Below are positions 17,465-26,300 of a DNA stretch of 64,000 bases, piece after piece; the stretch's first letter is position 1, and each line of letters begins with the position of its first letter. The stretch is from Tolypothrix sp. NIES-4075 (GTDB taxonomy: Bacteria; Cyanobacteriota; Cyanobacteriia; Cyanobacteriales; Nostocaceae): assembly GCF_002218085.1 (NCBI RefSeq), contig NZ_BDUC01000001.1, forward strand, positions 869,955-933,954. The letters are read 5' to 3'. The notes under the pieces were generated by a model. That model did not search any database, was not told the origin of the DNA, and saw only the letters and a program-made list of their open reading frames with translations. Position numbers and translations under genes: made by a program.

Positions 17465-18247
17465 ATGAAAATTGCTACTTGGAATGTCAACTCGATTCGT
17501 ACTCGTTTAGAACACGTTATTAATTGGTTGAGTGAAAATCCGGTTGATGTCCTGTGCTTACAAGAAACCAAAGTTGTAGATAGTAACTTTCCGCGATCGC
17601 CTTTTGAGGAATTAGGTTATCATCTGTATACATCAGGGCAAAAAGCTTACAACGGTGTGGCTCTGATTAGTCGCGAACCGCTTACAGATGTAAGTACTGG
17701 TTTTACATCGATTTTGGCGGATATAGAGCCAACTTGGGATGAGTCCAAGCGGGTGATTACAGGTGTAAATAATGGCATTCGCATCGTTAATCTTTACGTT
17801 CCCAATGGTTCATCCGTAGGCAGCGAAAAATATGAATATAAGCTCGAATGGTTAAAATTACTCTTAGAATATTTGCAAGCGCTCTTATCATCCCAAACAA
17901 CAATCTGCATGTGTGGCGACTTTAATATAGCCTTAGAGCCTGAAGATATTCATGAAGGCGTAATTGCGGAAAATCATATTATGTCATCTCCACAGGAACG
18001 TCAAGCCTTACGAAACATTCTCGCCTTAGGATTTGCCGATGCCTTTCGGAAATTTACCACAGAAGGCGGACACTATAGCTGGTGGGACTATCGCGCTGCC
18101 GCTTTTCGCCGTAACTTAGGTTGGAGAATTGACCATCATTATTTAACAGCCCCCTTGTACGAGCGTGCAATCAGCTGCACCATTGATGTAGCACCGAGAA
18201 AATTACCTCAACCCAGCGACCATACACCCGTCATTGTTGAATTTTAG
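17465..18247 (+). CDS. xth: Exodeoxyribonuclease III
   Basis: A 260-residue AP endonuclease/3'-5' exonuclease of the EEP fold. Signatures: MKIATWNVNSIRTRLEHV, LCLQETKV (metal-binding Glu), GDFNIALEPEDIH, WWDYRAAAFRRNLGWRIDHH and PSDHTPVIVEF (catalytic Asp-His). It cleaves abasic sites in base excision repair. Full length compared with E. coli Xth (268). ATG 17465 is clear although no ribosome site is obvious. Monocistronic. Confidence 0.95.
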   Translation: MKIATWNVNSIRTRLEHVINWLSENPVDVLCLQETKVVDSNFPRSPFEELGYHLYTSGQKAYNGVALISREPLTDVSTGFTSILADIEPTWDESKRVITGVNNGIRIVNLYVPNGSSVGSEKYEYKLEWLKLLLEYLQALLSSQTTICMCGDFNIALEPEDIHEGVIAENHIMSSPQERQALRNILALGFADAFRKFTTEGGHYSWWDYRAAAFRRNLGWRIDHHYLTAPLYERAISCTIDVAPRKLPQPSDHTPVIVEF

Positions 18248-18254
18248 ATTTTAG

Positions 18255-18420
18255 GATGTGGATAGTGGTTAGTGGTTAGTGGTTAGTGGTTAGTGGATAG
18301 TGGTTAGTGGATAGTAAATGTTAACCGTCAACCAACAACGCTCCAACCAACAATCAACAACGCTCCACCCAACAACTAACAACGCTCCACCCAACAACCA
18401 ACACCCAACACCCAACACAT
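18255..18420. repeat. Heptamer and 22-bp tandem repeat block
   Basis: First come about eight units of GTGGTTA/GTGGATA (near 18258-18317). They are followed by three copies of a CAACGCTCCACCCAACAACTA-like unit and short CAACACC units. It runs up to 14 bases before the next gene's start. Confidence 0.8.
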
Positions 18421-18433
18421 AATTCAAATTTAT

Positions 18434-19309
18434 ATGTTTTTGGTAACAGGAGCAACAGGAGATATTGGTCGCAGAGTCGTGCGACTACTACGTACACAAG
18501 AGATGTCCGTGAGGTCATTTGTGCGTTTGACATCGCGTTACAGCGAGTTAGAACACCGAGGATCTGACATTTTCATCGGCGATTTGCAAGAACTTCATGA
18601 TATCCAGAAAGCTTGTCAGGGCGTAGAGTATATTATCAGCGCCCACGGTTCAAGTAGCAATGCCTTATCTCTGGACTACCGAGCGAATATTGAATTAATC
18701 GATCAAGCAAAAGCCAATAAAGTACAGCACTTTGTCTTTATTTCCGTACTCGGTGTTGACCGAGGGTATGAAGATGCTCCGGTTTTCAAAGCTAAACGAG
18801 CAGTAGAGCGCTATTTACAAACCAGTGGTTTAAATTACACTATTTTACGCCCAGCTGGATTAGCATCAAATTTGCTGCCATTAGCAGAACGGTTTCGGGA
18901 AACGGGACTTTATTTGCTTATTGGCGACCCAAAAAACCGTACTTCAATTGTCAGTACAGATGATTTAGCAAAAATTGTAGTAGATTCTGTGACAGTTTCA
19001 GCTGCTCGTAACAAAATTTTACCAGTGGGAGGACCGTCCATTTTATTGCGAGGAGATATTCCTCAGATTTTTGGTCGCATCTTCAACAAAGAGCCAGTAT
19101 TGATTAACGCACCACTTTTGCTAGTTGATGGGTTACGGGGTGCATTAGGTTTGTTTAATTCCGAAGGACAAAAAGCTTTAGGAACCTTTCGTACATTGCT
19201 TGCGAATGAATTTTTTTGTACAACTGAAGAAATTGCTAACTTAGAGGCGATTTATAATTTTCAGCTAGAAAGCTTGGAAAGTTTTATCAAGCGTTATTTA
19301 GCAGTTTAA
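18434..19309 (+). CDS. NAD(P)-binding NmrA-like/atypical SDR protein
   Basis: A 291-residue protein with an N-terminal Rossmann motif FLVTGATGDIGRRVVRLL and the NmrA/atypical SDR hallmarks VRLTSRYSELEHRG, GVEYIISAHG, FVFISVLGVDRG and NYTILRPAGLASN. The family includes NmrA regulators, isoflavone-reductase-like enzymes and cyanobacterial assembly factors for photosynthesis (Ycf39-like). The C-terminal part resembles the Ycf39/complex I CIA30-associated group only loosely, so no specific role is claimed. The start ATG lies just after a repeat block, without a clear ribosome site. Confidence 0.83.
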   Translation: MFLVTGATGDIGRRVVRLLRTQEMSVRSFVRLTSRYSELEHRGSDIFIGDLQELHDIQKACQGVEYIISAHGSSSNALSLDYRANIELIDQAKANKVQHFVFISVLGVDRGYEDAPVFKAKRAVERYLQTSGLNYTILRPAGLASNLLPLAERFRETGLYLLIGDPKNRTSIVSTDDLAKIVVDSVTVSAARNKILPVGGPSILLRGDIPQIFGRIFNKEPVLINAPLLLVDGLRGALGLFNSEGQKALGTFRTLLANEFFCTTEEIANLEAIYNFQLESLESFIKRYLAV

Positions 19310-19311
19310 AT

Positions 19312-19436
19312 GGTAATGGGTAATGGGTAATGGATAATGGGTAATGTTTATATAACAAAAAACAATTACCAACTACCAATTACCAACTACCTATTACCTA
19401 TTACCAATTACCTATTACCAACTACCTATTACCAAA
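19312..19436. repeat. Heptamer repeats TAATGGG / TTACCAA with hairpin potential
   Basis: Four or five AATGGGT units at about 19314-19345 are complementary to a run of ATTACCA/ACTACCT units at about 19366-19435, giving a long imperfect hairpin. The block ends immediately before the HlyD gene start codon. Confidence 0.8.
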
Positions 19437-19437
19437 T

Positions 19438-20934
19438 ATGAAATCTTCCATAGTTGCAAATGCTGCTCAAGCACGTCAGACAAAAGAAAGATTCGCTAAA
19501 CCAGAAGACCAATTATCTTATGAATTAGGAAAAGCGGTACAGGAATTACCACCGCTATACACGAGAATTTTAGCAGGAACAATTAGTGCGGCGATATTTG
19601 GAACGATCGCCTGGGCGCATTTTTCGCAAATAGATGAAGTAGCGATCGCAGCAGGAGAATTAATTGCTTCTACACAAGTGCGACCGGTGACATCGCTGGG
19701 TGGTGGGTCAATTGTCGCAGTGAATGTTAAAGAAGGCGATCGCGTTGCTAAAGACCAAATTTTGCTTCAACGCGATCCGGATGTGCAAAAAACTGATGTT
19801 GCCCGCCTCAGCAAATCTGTAAAATTGATTCAAGAAGACATGCGGCGTTTGGATGCAGAACGTCTTGGTGGTACAATAGCCGGAACGCAACTACAAAATG
19901 AACTTTTAAACTCTCGTTTGCAAGACTTCAAAGCACGTCAAGCAGCTGCTGAAGCCGATGCAAATCGTCAATTAGCGCTAATCGACCAATCAAAAGTACG
20001 CCTCACCCGTTTGGAAGATAATTTAGACAACGCCAGAAGTAATCTTGCCAATATTAAAAATAATCTGGAAAATGCCAAACAAGTCCGCGACCAAACATTA
20101 CCTAACTTGAAGATTGCCCAAGAAAGGGTAGACAGACTCGGATCTTTACTGAAGAGCGGTGGAGTAGCGAAATTACAATACTTGCAAGCGGAAGAATCAT
20201 ACAACCAAGCAAATGCACAAATTACCAGAGCAAAAGATGAGATAGTCAATGCTCAAACCAAACTTAACGAAGAGCAAGACAAAGTTTCGTCTTTAGAAAA
20301 AGATATCGCTGGGCAAAAGCAAGAAACTCGCTCTATCGAAGCAGCTTATCAAGGCGCCCGCAATCAAGCGCAACGTGTAGCATCAGAGCGTCAAAGTGAA
20401 ATTTTAACTGAAATCAACAAGCGCAAAGAAGAAATGACCAACGTTGAAGGTCAGTTAGAACAAGCAAGAAAGCACCAAGATGAGGAAACTATCAAAGCTC
20501 CAGTTGCTGGAACTATCTACAGAATCAAAGCAACCAAAGGACCAGTGCAATCAGGTGAAGAGTTGCTATCTATTTTACCAGAAGGCGAGGACTTATTGCT
20601 AGAGGTGAAAGTTTTAAATCGGGATATTGGCTTTATTCGTGAGGGAATGAAAGCCAAAGTGAAAATGGCAACCTTTCCTTTTCAAGAATTTGGCACAGTT
20701 AATGGTGAGGTTGTGCAAGTAAGTCCGAATGCGATCGTTGATAAAGAATTAGGCTTAGTTTTCCCCACCAGAATTAAGCTGAATAAACATTCTGTAATGG
20801 TGCGGGATAAAGAAGTTGCATTCACACCAGGGATGACTGCTAATGGTGAAATTGTTACGCGCAAAAAGTCGATTTTGACTTTCATCATGGAGCCGGTGAC
20901 ACGTAGATTTAGCGAGGCTTTCTCTGTTAGGTAG
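19438..20934 (+). CDS. HlyD-family membrane fusion protein
   Basis: A 498-residue periplasmic adaptor. A cytoplasmic N-terminus is followed by one membrane helix (LAGTISAAIFGTIAWAHF, about residues 43-60), a lipoyl half-motif (GGGSIVAVNVKEGDRVAKDQ), a long coiled coil (about 110-350), the second lipoyl half (IKAPVAGTIYRIKATKGPV) and the C-terminal beta domain. HlyD proteins bridge an inner-membrane ABC exporter and an outer-membrane TolC channel in type I secretion. No ABC gene is adjacent; the nearest is the HlyB-like exporter at 32058-34829 on the other strand, a plausible partner by inference. The start codon abuts a repeat block and lacks a clear ribosome site. Confidence 0.9.
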   Translation: MKSSIVANAAQARQTKERFAKPEDQLSYELGKAVQELPPLYTRILAGTISAAIFGTIAWAHFSQIDEVAIAAGELIASTQVRPVTSLGGGSIVAVNVKEGDRVAKDQILLQRDPDVQKTDVARLSKSVKLIQEDMRRLDAERLGGTIAGTQLQNELLNSRLQDFKARQAAAEADANRQLALIDQSKVRLTRLEDNLDNARSNLANIKNNLENAKQVRDQTLPNLKIAQERVDRLGSLLKSGGVAKLQYLQAEESYNQANAQITRAKDEIVNAQTKLNEEQDKVSSLEKDIAGQKQETRSIEAAYQGARNQAQRVASERQSEILTEINKRKEEMTNVEGQLEQARKHQDEETIKAPVAGTIYRIKATKGPVQSGEELLSILPEGEDLLLEVKVLNRDIGFIREGMKAKVKMATFPFQEFGTVNGEVVQVSPNAIVDKELGLVFPTRIKLNKHSVMVRDKEVAFTPGMTANGEIVTRKKSILTFIMEPVTRRFSEAFSVR

Positions 20935-20986
20935 ACGATTTTTCAAAACACATACGTTTAAACTAACGCGATCCGATCGCCCCGTC

Positions 20987-21096
20987 GCGCTTTTTGTGGG
21001 CGATCGCTTTGCTGCTTTGTTCTGTTAGCTTAGGCTTTGTATGCGAAAACAGTAGCAAAGAGCGCTTTTTGTGGGCGATCGCTTTGCTGCTTTGTT
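20987..21096 (+). repeat. 35-bp direct repeat, two copies 75 bp apart
   Basis: A 35-base unit beginning GCGCTTTTTGTGGGCGATCG occurs at 20987-21021 and, identically, at 21062-21096. Each holds a HIP1 octamer. It separates the convergent HlyD and GlnT-like genes. Confidence 0.85.
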
Positions 21097-21097
21097 G

Positions 21098-22408
21098 CTA
21101 GCAATCTAAAGTATTTTCCAGTTCCCAAGGGGTGATGCAACTACTGTAGTTATTCCACTCTTGATGTTTTAATTTTAAATAAGCTGCCACAAAGCGCTCT
21201 CCCAAAGCTTGGGGTAGAACTGTGTTTGCTTCTAGGCTGCGTAAAGCATCCAATAGATTTGACGGCAACTGTTTTACTCGTTCGCTTGAAAGTGGATCTG
21301 TATAGCTGTTGTTGTCATAACGCGATCCGGGATCGCGCTTGTTGGCAATTCCATCGAGTCCCGCAGCGATGAGTGCTGCTGGTAATAGGTAGGGATTAGC
21401 CGCACCATCAGCAAGACGAAACTCGAAGCGGTCAACATCAGGAATGCGGATTGCGTGAGTGCGGTTATTGCCGCTATAAGTAATGGTATTAGGTGCCCAA
21501 GTTGCCCCTGAAGTAGTAACAGGAGCGTTGATTCGTTTGTAGGAATTGACAGTGGGATTTGAAAAAGCACACAGCGCTTCGGCAGAATGCAACACGCCCG
21601 CAATGAACTGGTAAGCTAGAGGTGAAAGTCCCAATTCTCCCTGCTCGTCGTGGAAAAGATTTGCGCTCTTTGCTGTGTCCCAGACAGAGAGGTGAGTGTG
21701 GCAGCCATTACCAGTCAAATGAACAAAAGGCTTGGGCATAAAGGTAGCACGCAATCCATGCTTTTCGGCGATCGCTTTCACCATATATTTGAAGAAAGCA
21801 TGACGATCTGCGGTGACGAGGGCATCGGCGTACATCCAATTCATCTCAAACTGACCGTTTGCGTCCTCATGGTCGTTTTGGTAAGCGCCCCAATCGAGTG
21901 TTAACATACCGTTACAGATTTCCCGAATTACCTCATAACGGCGCATCAAGGCTTGTTGATCGTAGCAGGGTTTAGAGGAGCGATCGCGTGGGTCGGAAAT
22001 ACTATTCCCATCTGGTGAAAGCAGAAAATACTCACACTCTACTCCCGTGCGGATGCTATAACCTAGTTCTTTGGCTTGGTTGAGGACGCGCTTAAGCACA
22101 AGCCTAGGAGCTTGCTCTATCGGTTGACGGTTTATAGTATAAAGATCCGCAGGCATCCAAGCAACATCCCGCTGCCAGGGTAATTGAAACATACTAGCAG
22201 AATCGGGTATTGCTAAGATATCCGGATCGGCTGGGGTCATATCTAGCCAAGTCGCAAATCCGGCGAACCCTGCACCATTGGCTGCCATAGCATCAATACT
22301 TTCAGCTGGCACAAGTTTTGACCGCTGCACGCCGAACAAATCGGTGAACGAAATTAGAAAATAACGGATACCTTTGGAGCGGGCAATATCAAAAACTACG
22401 TTGGTCAT
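21098..22408 (-). CDS. Glutamine synthetase-like ligase (GlnT/type III-related)
   Basis: A 436-residue member of the glutamine synthetase superfamily. It shows the beta-grasp N-terminus (GIRYFLISFTDLFGVQRSKL) and catalytic-domain motifs: GVECEYFLL and EDANGQFEMNW (metal-binding glutamates), GNGCHTHLSVW (ATP/metal site), NSYKRINAP, and FEFRLADGAANPYLLPAALI. It lacks the adenylylation loop of GlnA type I. Relatives ligate glutamate to ammonia or amines, so substrate cannot be assigned. ATG 22408 is chosen over TTG 22420. It is last in a minus-strand run after the desaturase and MetX-like hydrolase, 167 bases from the latter, with a MITE-like element in the gap. Confidence 0.87.
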   Translation of the reverse strand: MTNVVFDIARSKGIRYFLISFTDLFGVQRSKLVPAESIDAMAANGAGFAGFATWLDMTPADPDILAIPDSASMFQLPWQRDVAWMPADLYTINRQPIEQAPRLVLKRVLNQAKELGYSIRTGVECEYFLLSPDGNSISDPRDRSSKPCYDQQALMRRYEVIREICNGMLTLDWGAYQNDHEDANGQFEMNWMYADALVTADRHAFFKYMVKAIAEKHGLRATFMPKPFVHLTGNGCHTHLSVWDTAKSANLFHDEQGELGLSPLAYQFIAGVLHSAEALCAFSNPTVNSYKRINAPVTTSGATWAPNTITYSGNNRTHAIRIPDVDRFEFRLADGAANPYLLPAALIAAGLDGIANKRDPGSRYDNNSYTDPLSSERVKQLPSNLLDALRSLEANTVLPQALGERFVAAYLKLKHQEWNNYSSCITPWELENTLDC

Positions 22409-22482
22409 AATTGTACGCAATAACCAACTACATAGTATATAGTAAGCAGCTACATAGACGCGCCACCGCCTTTGGTGCAGGG

Positions 22483-22557
22483 TAGGGCGTGTTTTCGTTC
22501 CTATCCACAGCCACCCTTCGGTGGGTGAGGGTTTTTCGGATTTGAAAACACGCCCTA
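22483..22557. mobile_element. MITE-like element with 14-bp perfect inverted ends
   Basis: TAGGGCGTGTTTTC (22483-22496) and GAAAACACGCCCTA (22544-22557) are exact reverse complements, with an internal CCACCC/GGGTGG stem. CCCTAGT heptamers follow at 22557-22588. It lies between two genes of the same strand. Confidence 0.8.
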
Positions 22558-22575
22558 GTCCCCAATCCCCAGTCC

Positions 22576-23592
22576 CTAGTCCCTAGTTTCCAGTAATTCT
22601 CGAATGGCAGTGCGGATGAAAGCTTCATCTTCCGGATTCTGGTAGGGGTTCCCTGCTCTGTGTCCCCAGATTGAGGGAATCGGCAGATACTTTGCCCTAG
22701 GAATCAAAGCAGCCTCGGCTGCACAATCTTCCGGCGGAAAATATAAATCTGTGGTAGCAGGCATCACCAACGTATTAGCGGAAATTGCAGCTAAAGCGCC
22801 TATATAATCATCTTTATAAGTAGAGTTATCGCTAATATCACAGTGCAACCAAGTATCAATCATTGCCAGCAGATTGTGGGGGTCTCGCTTTTTGTAGTTC
22901 AATTCCCATCCGCGCAGCAAGTAGTCTTCCAAGGATGTATAACTCAGTTGGTAGTAAATGCCCTGGCGGTAAAACGCTTGGGAAGCAGCCCAACTCGCAT
23001 AAATCCGCGCAAAAGCTTTAAATCCGCGCTCTGGGACAGCTTCAAAGCGTTTGCCATTCCAAGCGGGGTCTGCTGTCAGTGCTGTTCGCAGACTTAGTAG
23101 AAAAATGCGATTGTGGTCAGTGGTACGAGCTGTACCGCACAGCGCCGCAATCCGAGCGACGCGATCACTCCTCAATGCCCCCCAGTGATATGCCTGCTGT
23201 GCGCCCATTGACCAGCCATAAATCAGTGCTAAACGTTCAATTCCAAATACTTCCCGCAACAGTTGTTCTTGAGCGCGAACATTATCTACATGGCTAAACC
23301 AAAAGCCTTCGCCCGGTTCACAGTCTTTGCAGTTGCTGGGCGAACTTGACAGTCCATTGCCAAACATATTGGGAATGATAATGAACCAGCGAGTGGGGTC
23401 AAGAATACTATCGGGACGAATCAGCCAGTCAATGTCGGAATGTTGCGCTGCGTAAGAAGTTGGGTAGAGGATGACATTGCTGCGATCGCTCTTCAGTTCG
23501 CCGTAAGTTTGGTACACCAGTTGCGCTTCTCTTAGAACCGCGCCACACTGTAGCTGAAAGTTCTCTAACGTTAGACAACCAAGAGTCGTCAT
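22576..23592 (-). CDS. Alpha/beta hydrolase of the MetX (homoserine O-acetyltransferase) family
   Basis: A 338-residue alpha/beta-hydrolase with the MetX-type triad: Ser128 in YGWSMGAQQ, Asp282 in ATTDLYFPP and His311 in WGHRAGNP. The N-terminus (GAVLREAQLVYQTYGELKSD, then NVILYPTSY) is typical of the family, as is PNMFGNGLSSSPSN. True MetX acetylates homoserine, but many relatives are hydrolases or transfer other acyl groups; lid differences prevent assignment. The last 4 bases of the upstream desaturase overlap its start (ATGA), so they are translationally coupled. The C-terminus runs into CCCTAGT heptamers. Confidence 0.85.
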   Translation of the reverse strand: MTTLGCLTLENFQLQCGAVLREAQLVYQTYGELKSDRSNVILYPTSYAAQHSDIDWLIRPDSILDPTRWFIIIPNMFGNGLSSSPSNCKDCEPGEGFWFSHVDNVRAQEQLLREVFGIERLALIYGWSMGAQQAYHWGALRSDRVARIAALCGTARTTDHNRIFLLSLRTALTADPAWNGKRFEAVPERGFKAFARIYASWAASQAFYRQGIYYQLSYTSLEDYLLRGWELNYKKRDPHNLLAMIDTWLHCDISDNSTYKDDYIGALAAISANTLVMPATTDLYFPPEDCAAEAALIPRAKYLPIPSIWGHRAGNPYQNPEDEAFIRTAIRELLETRD

Positions 23593-24551
23593 GGCTCTAA
23601 CTGTCCCAATTTGCCTATAATATCGCGGTTGACTTTGATGTATCCCGGATCGACGTGGGTAAAGTATGAATTCAACTGCTGATGGGCTTTAGGCAGTGCG
23701 TGGAAAGGAATTGATGGATATAAATGATGCTCGGCATGAAATGGCATATTCCACATCCAAAATCGCACGGGTAAAAGTGTCAGCGTTGTGCGGGTATTTG
23801 TTGTTATGTTATTGTCTAAAGTACAACCTGTATGCTCTGCCAATAAAATAAAGCGCAGAATTGGCTGACCAACCATCAGCGGCAGTAGCCAATAAAGGAA
23901 AAACCAAGGTTGACCAAAGATGAGAGAAATTGCGATCGCTCCTGCATAAACACCTAAGTGCAAGCGAGTTGAGCGAATAACTTGGGCACGCGCCGATAAA
24001 GGAATAAACGGACAATCATCAAGTAAACCGAATGCAACCCGAAAATGTCCGGTGATATGACCATACCACCAAGGCAAACCACTTATTACCAGTAGGTATT
24101 CAGCCCAATTTTTCGGTGTCATTTCGGTTAGTTCTGGGTCTTTACCCGGAATGCGTGTATAAAGATGATGCCACTTGTGAAAGTAACGAAAATAAGTACT
24201 GTTGTAATATGAGAGCAGCCCTGCAAACCAACCGACAATATCATTCAAGCGATTGTTGGCAAAAGCTGTTCTGTGAACGGCTTCATGCATTGGTGCAAAC
24301 ATTGCAGCAATACTAAATCCATAAATCACCAGTGCTGGTATCGCTACCAACCAATTGCCCCAGTTCGTTCCCCAGATGTAGCCACTGCATCCGATGATAG
24401 CAAGATGTATAGTAAGATAAACCAGCCCAGTAGTGTTAGAGCGAGCGTTCAAAATACTTAATTCTTTTACACTCAGAATCTGACGGGCGTTTTGCTGTTT
24501 TTGGGCTTGACTATCCAATAATTCAGGTTGAATAATTGCATCACCAAACAT
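23589..24551 (-). CDS. Membrane fatty-acid desaturase-type di-iron oxygenase
   Basis: A 320-residue integral membrane protein with the three His boxes of the desaturase/hydroxylase superfamily: H89-EAV-H93, H125-KW-H128-H129 and H272-AE-H275-H276, plus about four membrane helices. It would desaturate or hydroxylate an acyl or isoprenoid chain with O2 and ferredoxin. It is not the classic DesA/DesB or CrtW/CrtR by eye. ATG 24551 is chosen; an open extension up to 24671 lacks family similarity. It is first of the coupled minus-strand set with the MetX-like and GlnT-like genes, which suggests work on an acyl-amine or lipid-like product. Confidence 0.87.
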   Translation of the reverse strand: MFGDAIIQPELLDSQAQKQQNARQILSVKELSILNARSNTTGLVYLTIHLAIIGCSGYIWGTNWGNWLVAIPALVIYGFSIAAMFAPMHEAVHRTAFANNRLNDIVGWFAGLLSYYNSTYFRYFHKWHHLYTRIPGKDPELTEMTPKNWAEYLLVISGLPWWYGHITGHFRVAFGLLDDCPFIPLSARAQVIRSTRLHLGVYAGAIAISLIFGQPWFFLYWLLPLMVGQPILRFILLAEHTGCTLDNNITTNTRTTLTLLPVRFWMWNMPFHAEHHLYPSIPFHALPKAHQQLNSYFTHVDPGYIKVNRDIIGKLGQLEP

Positions 24552-24798
24552 AATTAAAGCGTAATTAAACGTAAAATACACAAATATAGTATAGTGCAGC
24601 ACTTGCAGTTGAGTTGTTTGGCACTGCGAACAGGACTTCTCTAGTATTAATTTATTTTCCAACCAATGCATCCAGCAACAACCCCTTGGACACTTTTTTC
24701 AATCAAATACTCTGGCATATAGGGGCAGTCACTACCAAAGAAAATTTAAGTGACCAAAGCAGCGATCGCAACTACAGCCAACAAAAAAAGTGCTTGAT

Positions 24799-24835
24799 AA
24801 AAACAAAAGTGACTGAGACATTTATTCCCAGTCAC
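24799..24835 (-). terminator. Rho-independent terminator of the subtilase gene
   Basis: On the minus strand GTGACTG and CAGTCAC pair (24829-24835 with 24809-24815) and are followed by TTTTGTTTTT. It lies about 35 bases after the stop of the subtilase at 24870. Confidence 0.8.
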
Positions 24836-24869
24836 CGAACAAGGCACTCATTAATTAGAATATATGAAT

Positions 24870-26300
24870 CTAAACGGTGTGGGAATTCTGCTTACTCAAC
24901 CATTCGCGATAGTTCTTCAGGGTACTTTCAGCATCACTATCATCATTGCCATAAATGCTGTAAGTCTCCTGGTAGTCGCTGACAAATTCTGACCAGAGAG
25001 ATGAAGAAACAAATGTATGGTTGCTGTTAGTTATTGGGCTGGTATGATTAAAGCTGATAATGTTAGGGATTATGTCAGTTATAGAATCGGTACTCAAGCT
25101 AGAATAGGCAGTGCTTGCAGGACTAGCGCTAAAGCTTGCCGTGGCAGTCATGCTTTCGGTATTATCAAAGCTGGTGTTTGAGGCTTGAGTTGCATTTCCC
25201 GAAGTGTCTTCGAGAATTTGACGCACTTGGGCATCTGTTAAATTAGGGTTAGCACTTAACATCAAGGCTACTACACCAGCAACGTGAGGAGTTGCCATCG
25301 ATGTGCCACTCCACGAAGCATACTTATTACCCGGAAGTGTCGAGTAGACATCGACTCCTGGAGCTGTGACGTATGTAAGTGGGTTAAATCCGGCTAGATT
25401 AGAGAAGTTAGCCAAATTGTTTTTCTTATCGACAGCACCAACAGCAATACCGGTTTCGTCTGCGTAATGGGCAGGGTATCCTGGTTGTAAGCCACTGTCA
25501 TTACCTGCTGCCATGACAACGATCGCTCCTTTGCTGCTAGCATATTTCAAAGCTGATTCTAAAGCGTTGCTAGGATAATCGCCACCTAAACTTAAGTTGA
25601 TGACATTGGCTCCATTGTCCGCAGCATAACGAATACCCTGTGCGATCGCATCATAAGAACCACTACCAGAGTCATCTAGAACCTTGACTGGCATAATCTT
25701 CGCATCATAGGCAATGCCAGTCACACCAAAGTCGTTTTTCTCTCCAGCAATAGTACCAGAAACATGAGTGCCATGACCGGCTACATCTAAAGTATTGTTA
25801 TTGTTGCCGTCAAAATTCCAACCGTAGACATCATCAACATAGCCGTTGCCGTCATCATCTTTGCCGTTGTTAGCAATTTCTTTACTATTAGTCCAGATAT
25901 TATCCTTTAAGTCGTCATGGTTGCGATCAACCCCAGTATCCACCACTGCAACCACAACACCCTTACCAGTGTATCCCTTCGCCCACGCTGACGGGGCTTT
26001 TACAAGGTCGGCACCCCAATTATTGCCACCAAGGTTAGGAACATCAGCAAAAGTCTTCTTACCAGCAGCTTTACTCACTGCATCTGCGGCATTAATTAAA
26101 CCATAGCCATCGGTATAGTTATAGTTTTCACTCTTAGCAGTAGTAGAGGAATCGAGCATCTGCACGTCATTTGTCGCTGTCTTGAAGCTGCTGTGACTGC
26201 CAAAACGAAAGTTGTAATCATCCTTTTGATTAAAGGAATCTACTGAGGATGTAGGAGTGAAATTGAGCTTTTTATCATAATAATTAGAATCAATTTTCAT
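24870..26300 (-). CDS. Subtilisin-like serine protease (S8), leaderless
   Basis: A 476-residue subtilase. The catalytic triad is Asp121 (VAVVDTGVD), His176 (AGHGTHVSG) and Ser334 (SGTSMATPHVAG), with oxyanion Asn267 (AAGN). A calcium-type loop DDDGNGYVDDVYGWNFDGN is present near residues 148-166. About 100 residues precede the catalytic domain; the Ser/Thr-rich C-terminal 110 residues end in a short helix. No Sec signal is visible, which fits type I secretion or an intracellular role. ATG 26300 is supported by AGGAAAG upstream; an in-frame extension to 26342 exists. It neighbours a calpain and another subtilase on the same strand. Confidence 0.92.
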   Translation of the reverse strand: MKIDSNYYDKKLNFTPTSSVDSFNQKDDYNFRFGSHSSFKTATNDVQMLDSSTTAKSENYNYTDGYGLINAADAVSKAAGKKTFADVPNLGGNNWGADLVKAPSAWAKGYTGKGVVVAVVDTGVDRNHDDLKDNIWTNSKEIANNGKDDDGNGYVDDVYGWNFDGNNNNTLDVAGHGTHVSGTIAGEKNDFGVTGIAYDAKIMPVKVLDDSGSGSYDAIAQGIRYAADNGANVINLSLGGDYPSNALESALKYASSKGAIVVMAAGNDSGLQPGYPAHYADETGIAVGAVDKKNNLANFSNLAGFNPLTYVTAPGVDVYSTLPGNKYASWSGTSMATPHVAGVVALMLSANPNLTDAQVRQILEDTSGNATQASNTSFDNTESMTATASFSASPASTAYSSLSTDSITDIIPNIISFNHTSPITNSNHTFVSSSLWSEFVSDYQETYSIYGNDDSDAESTLKNYREWLSKQNSHTV

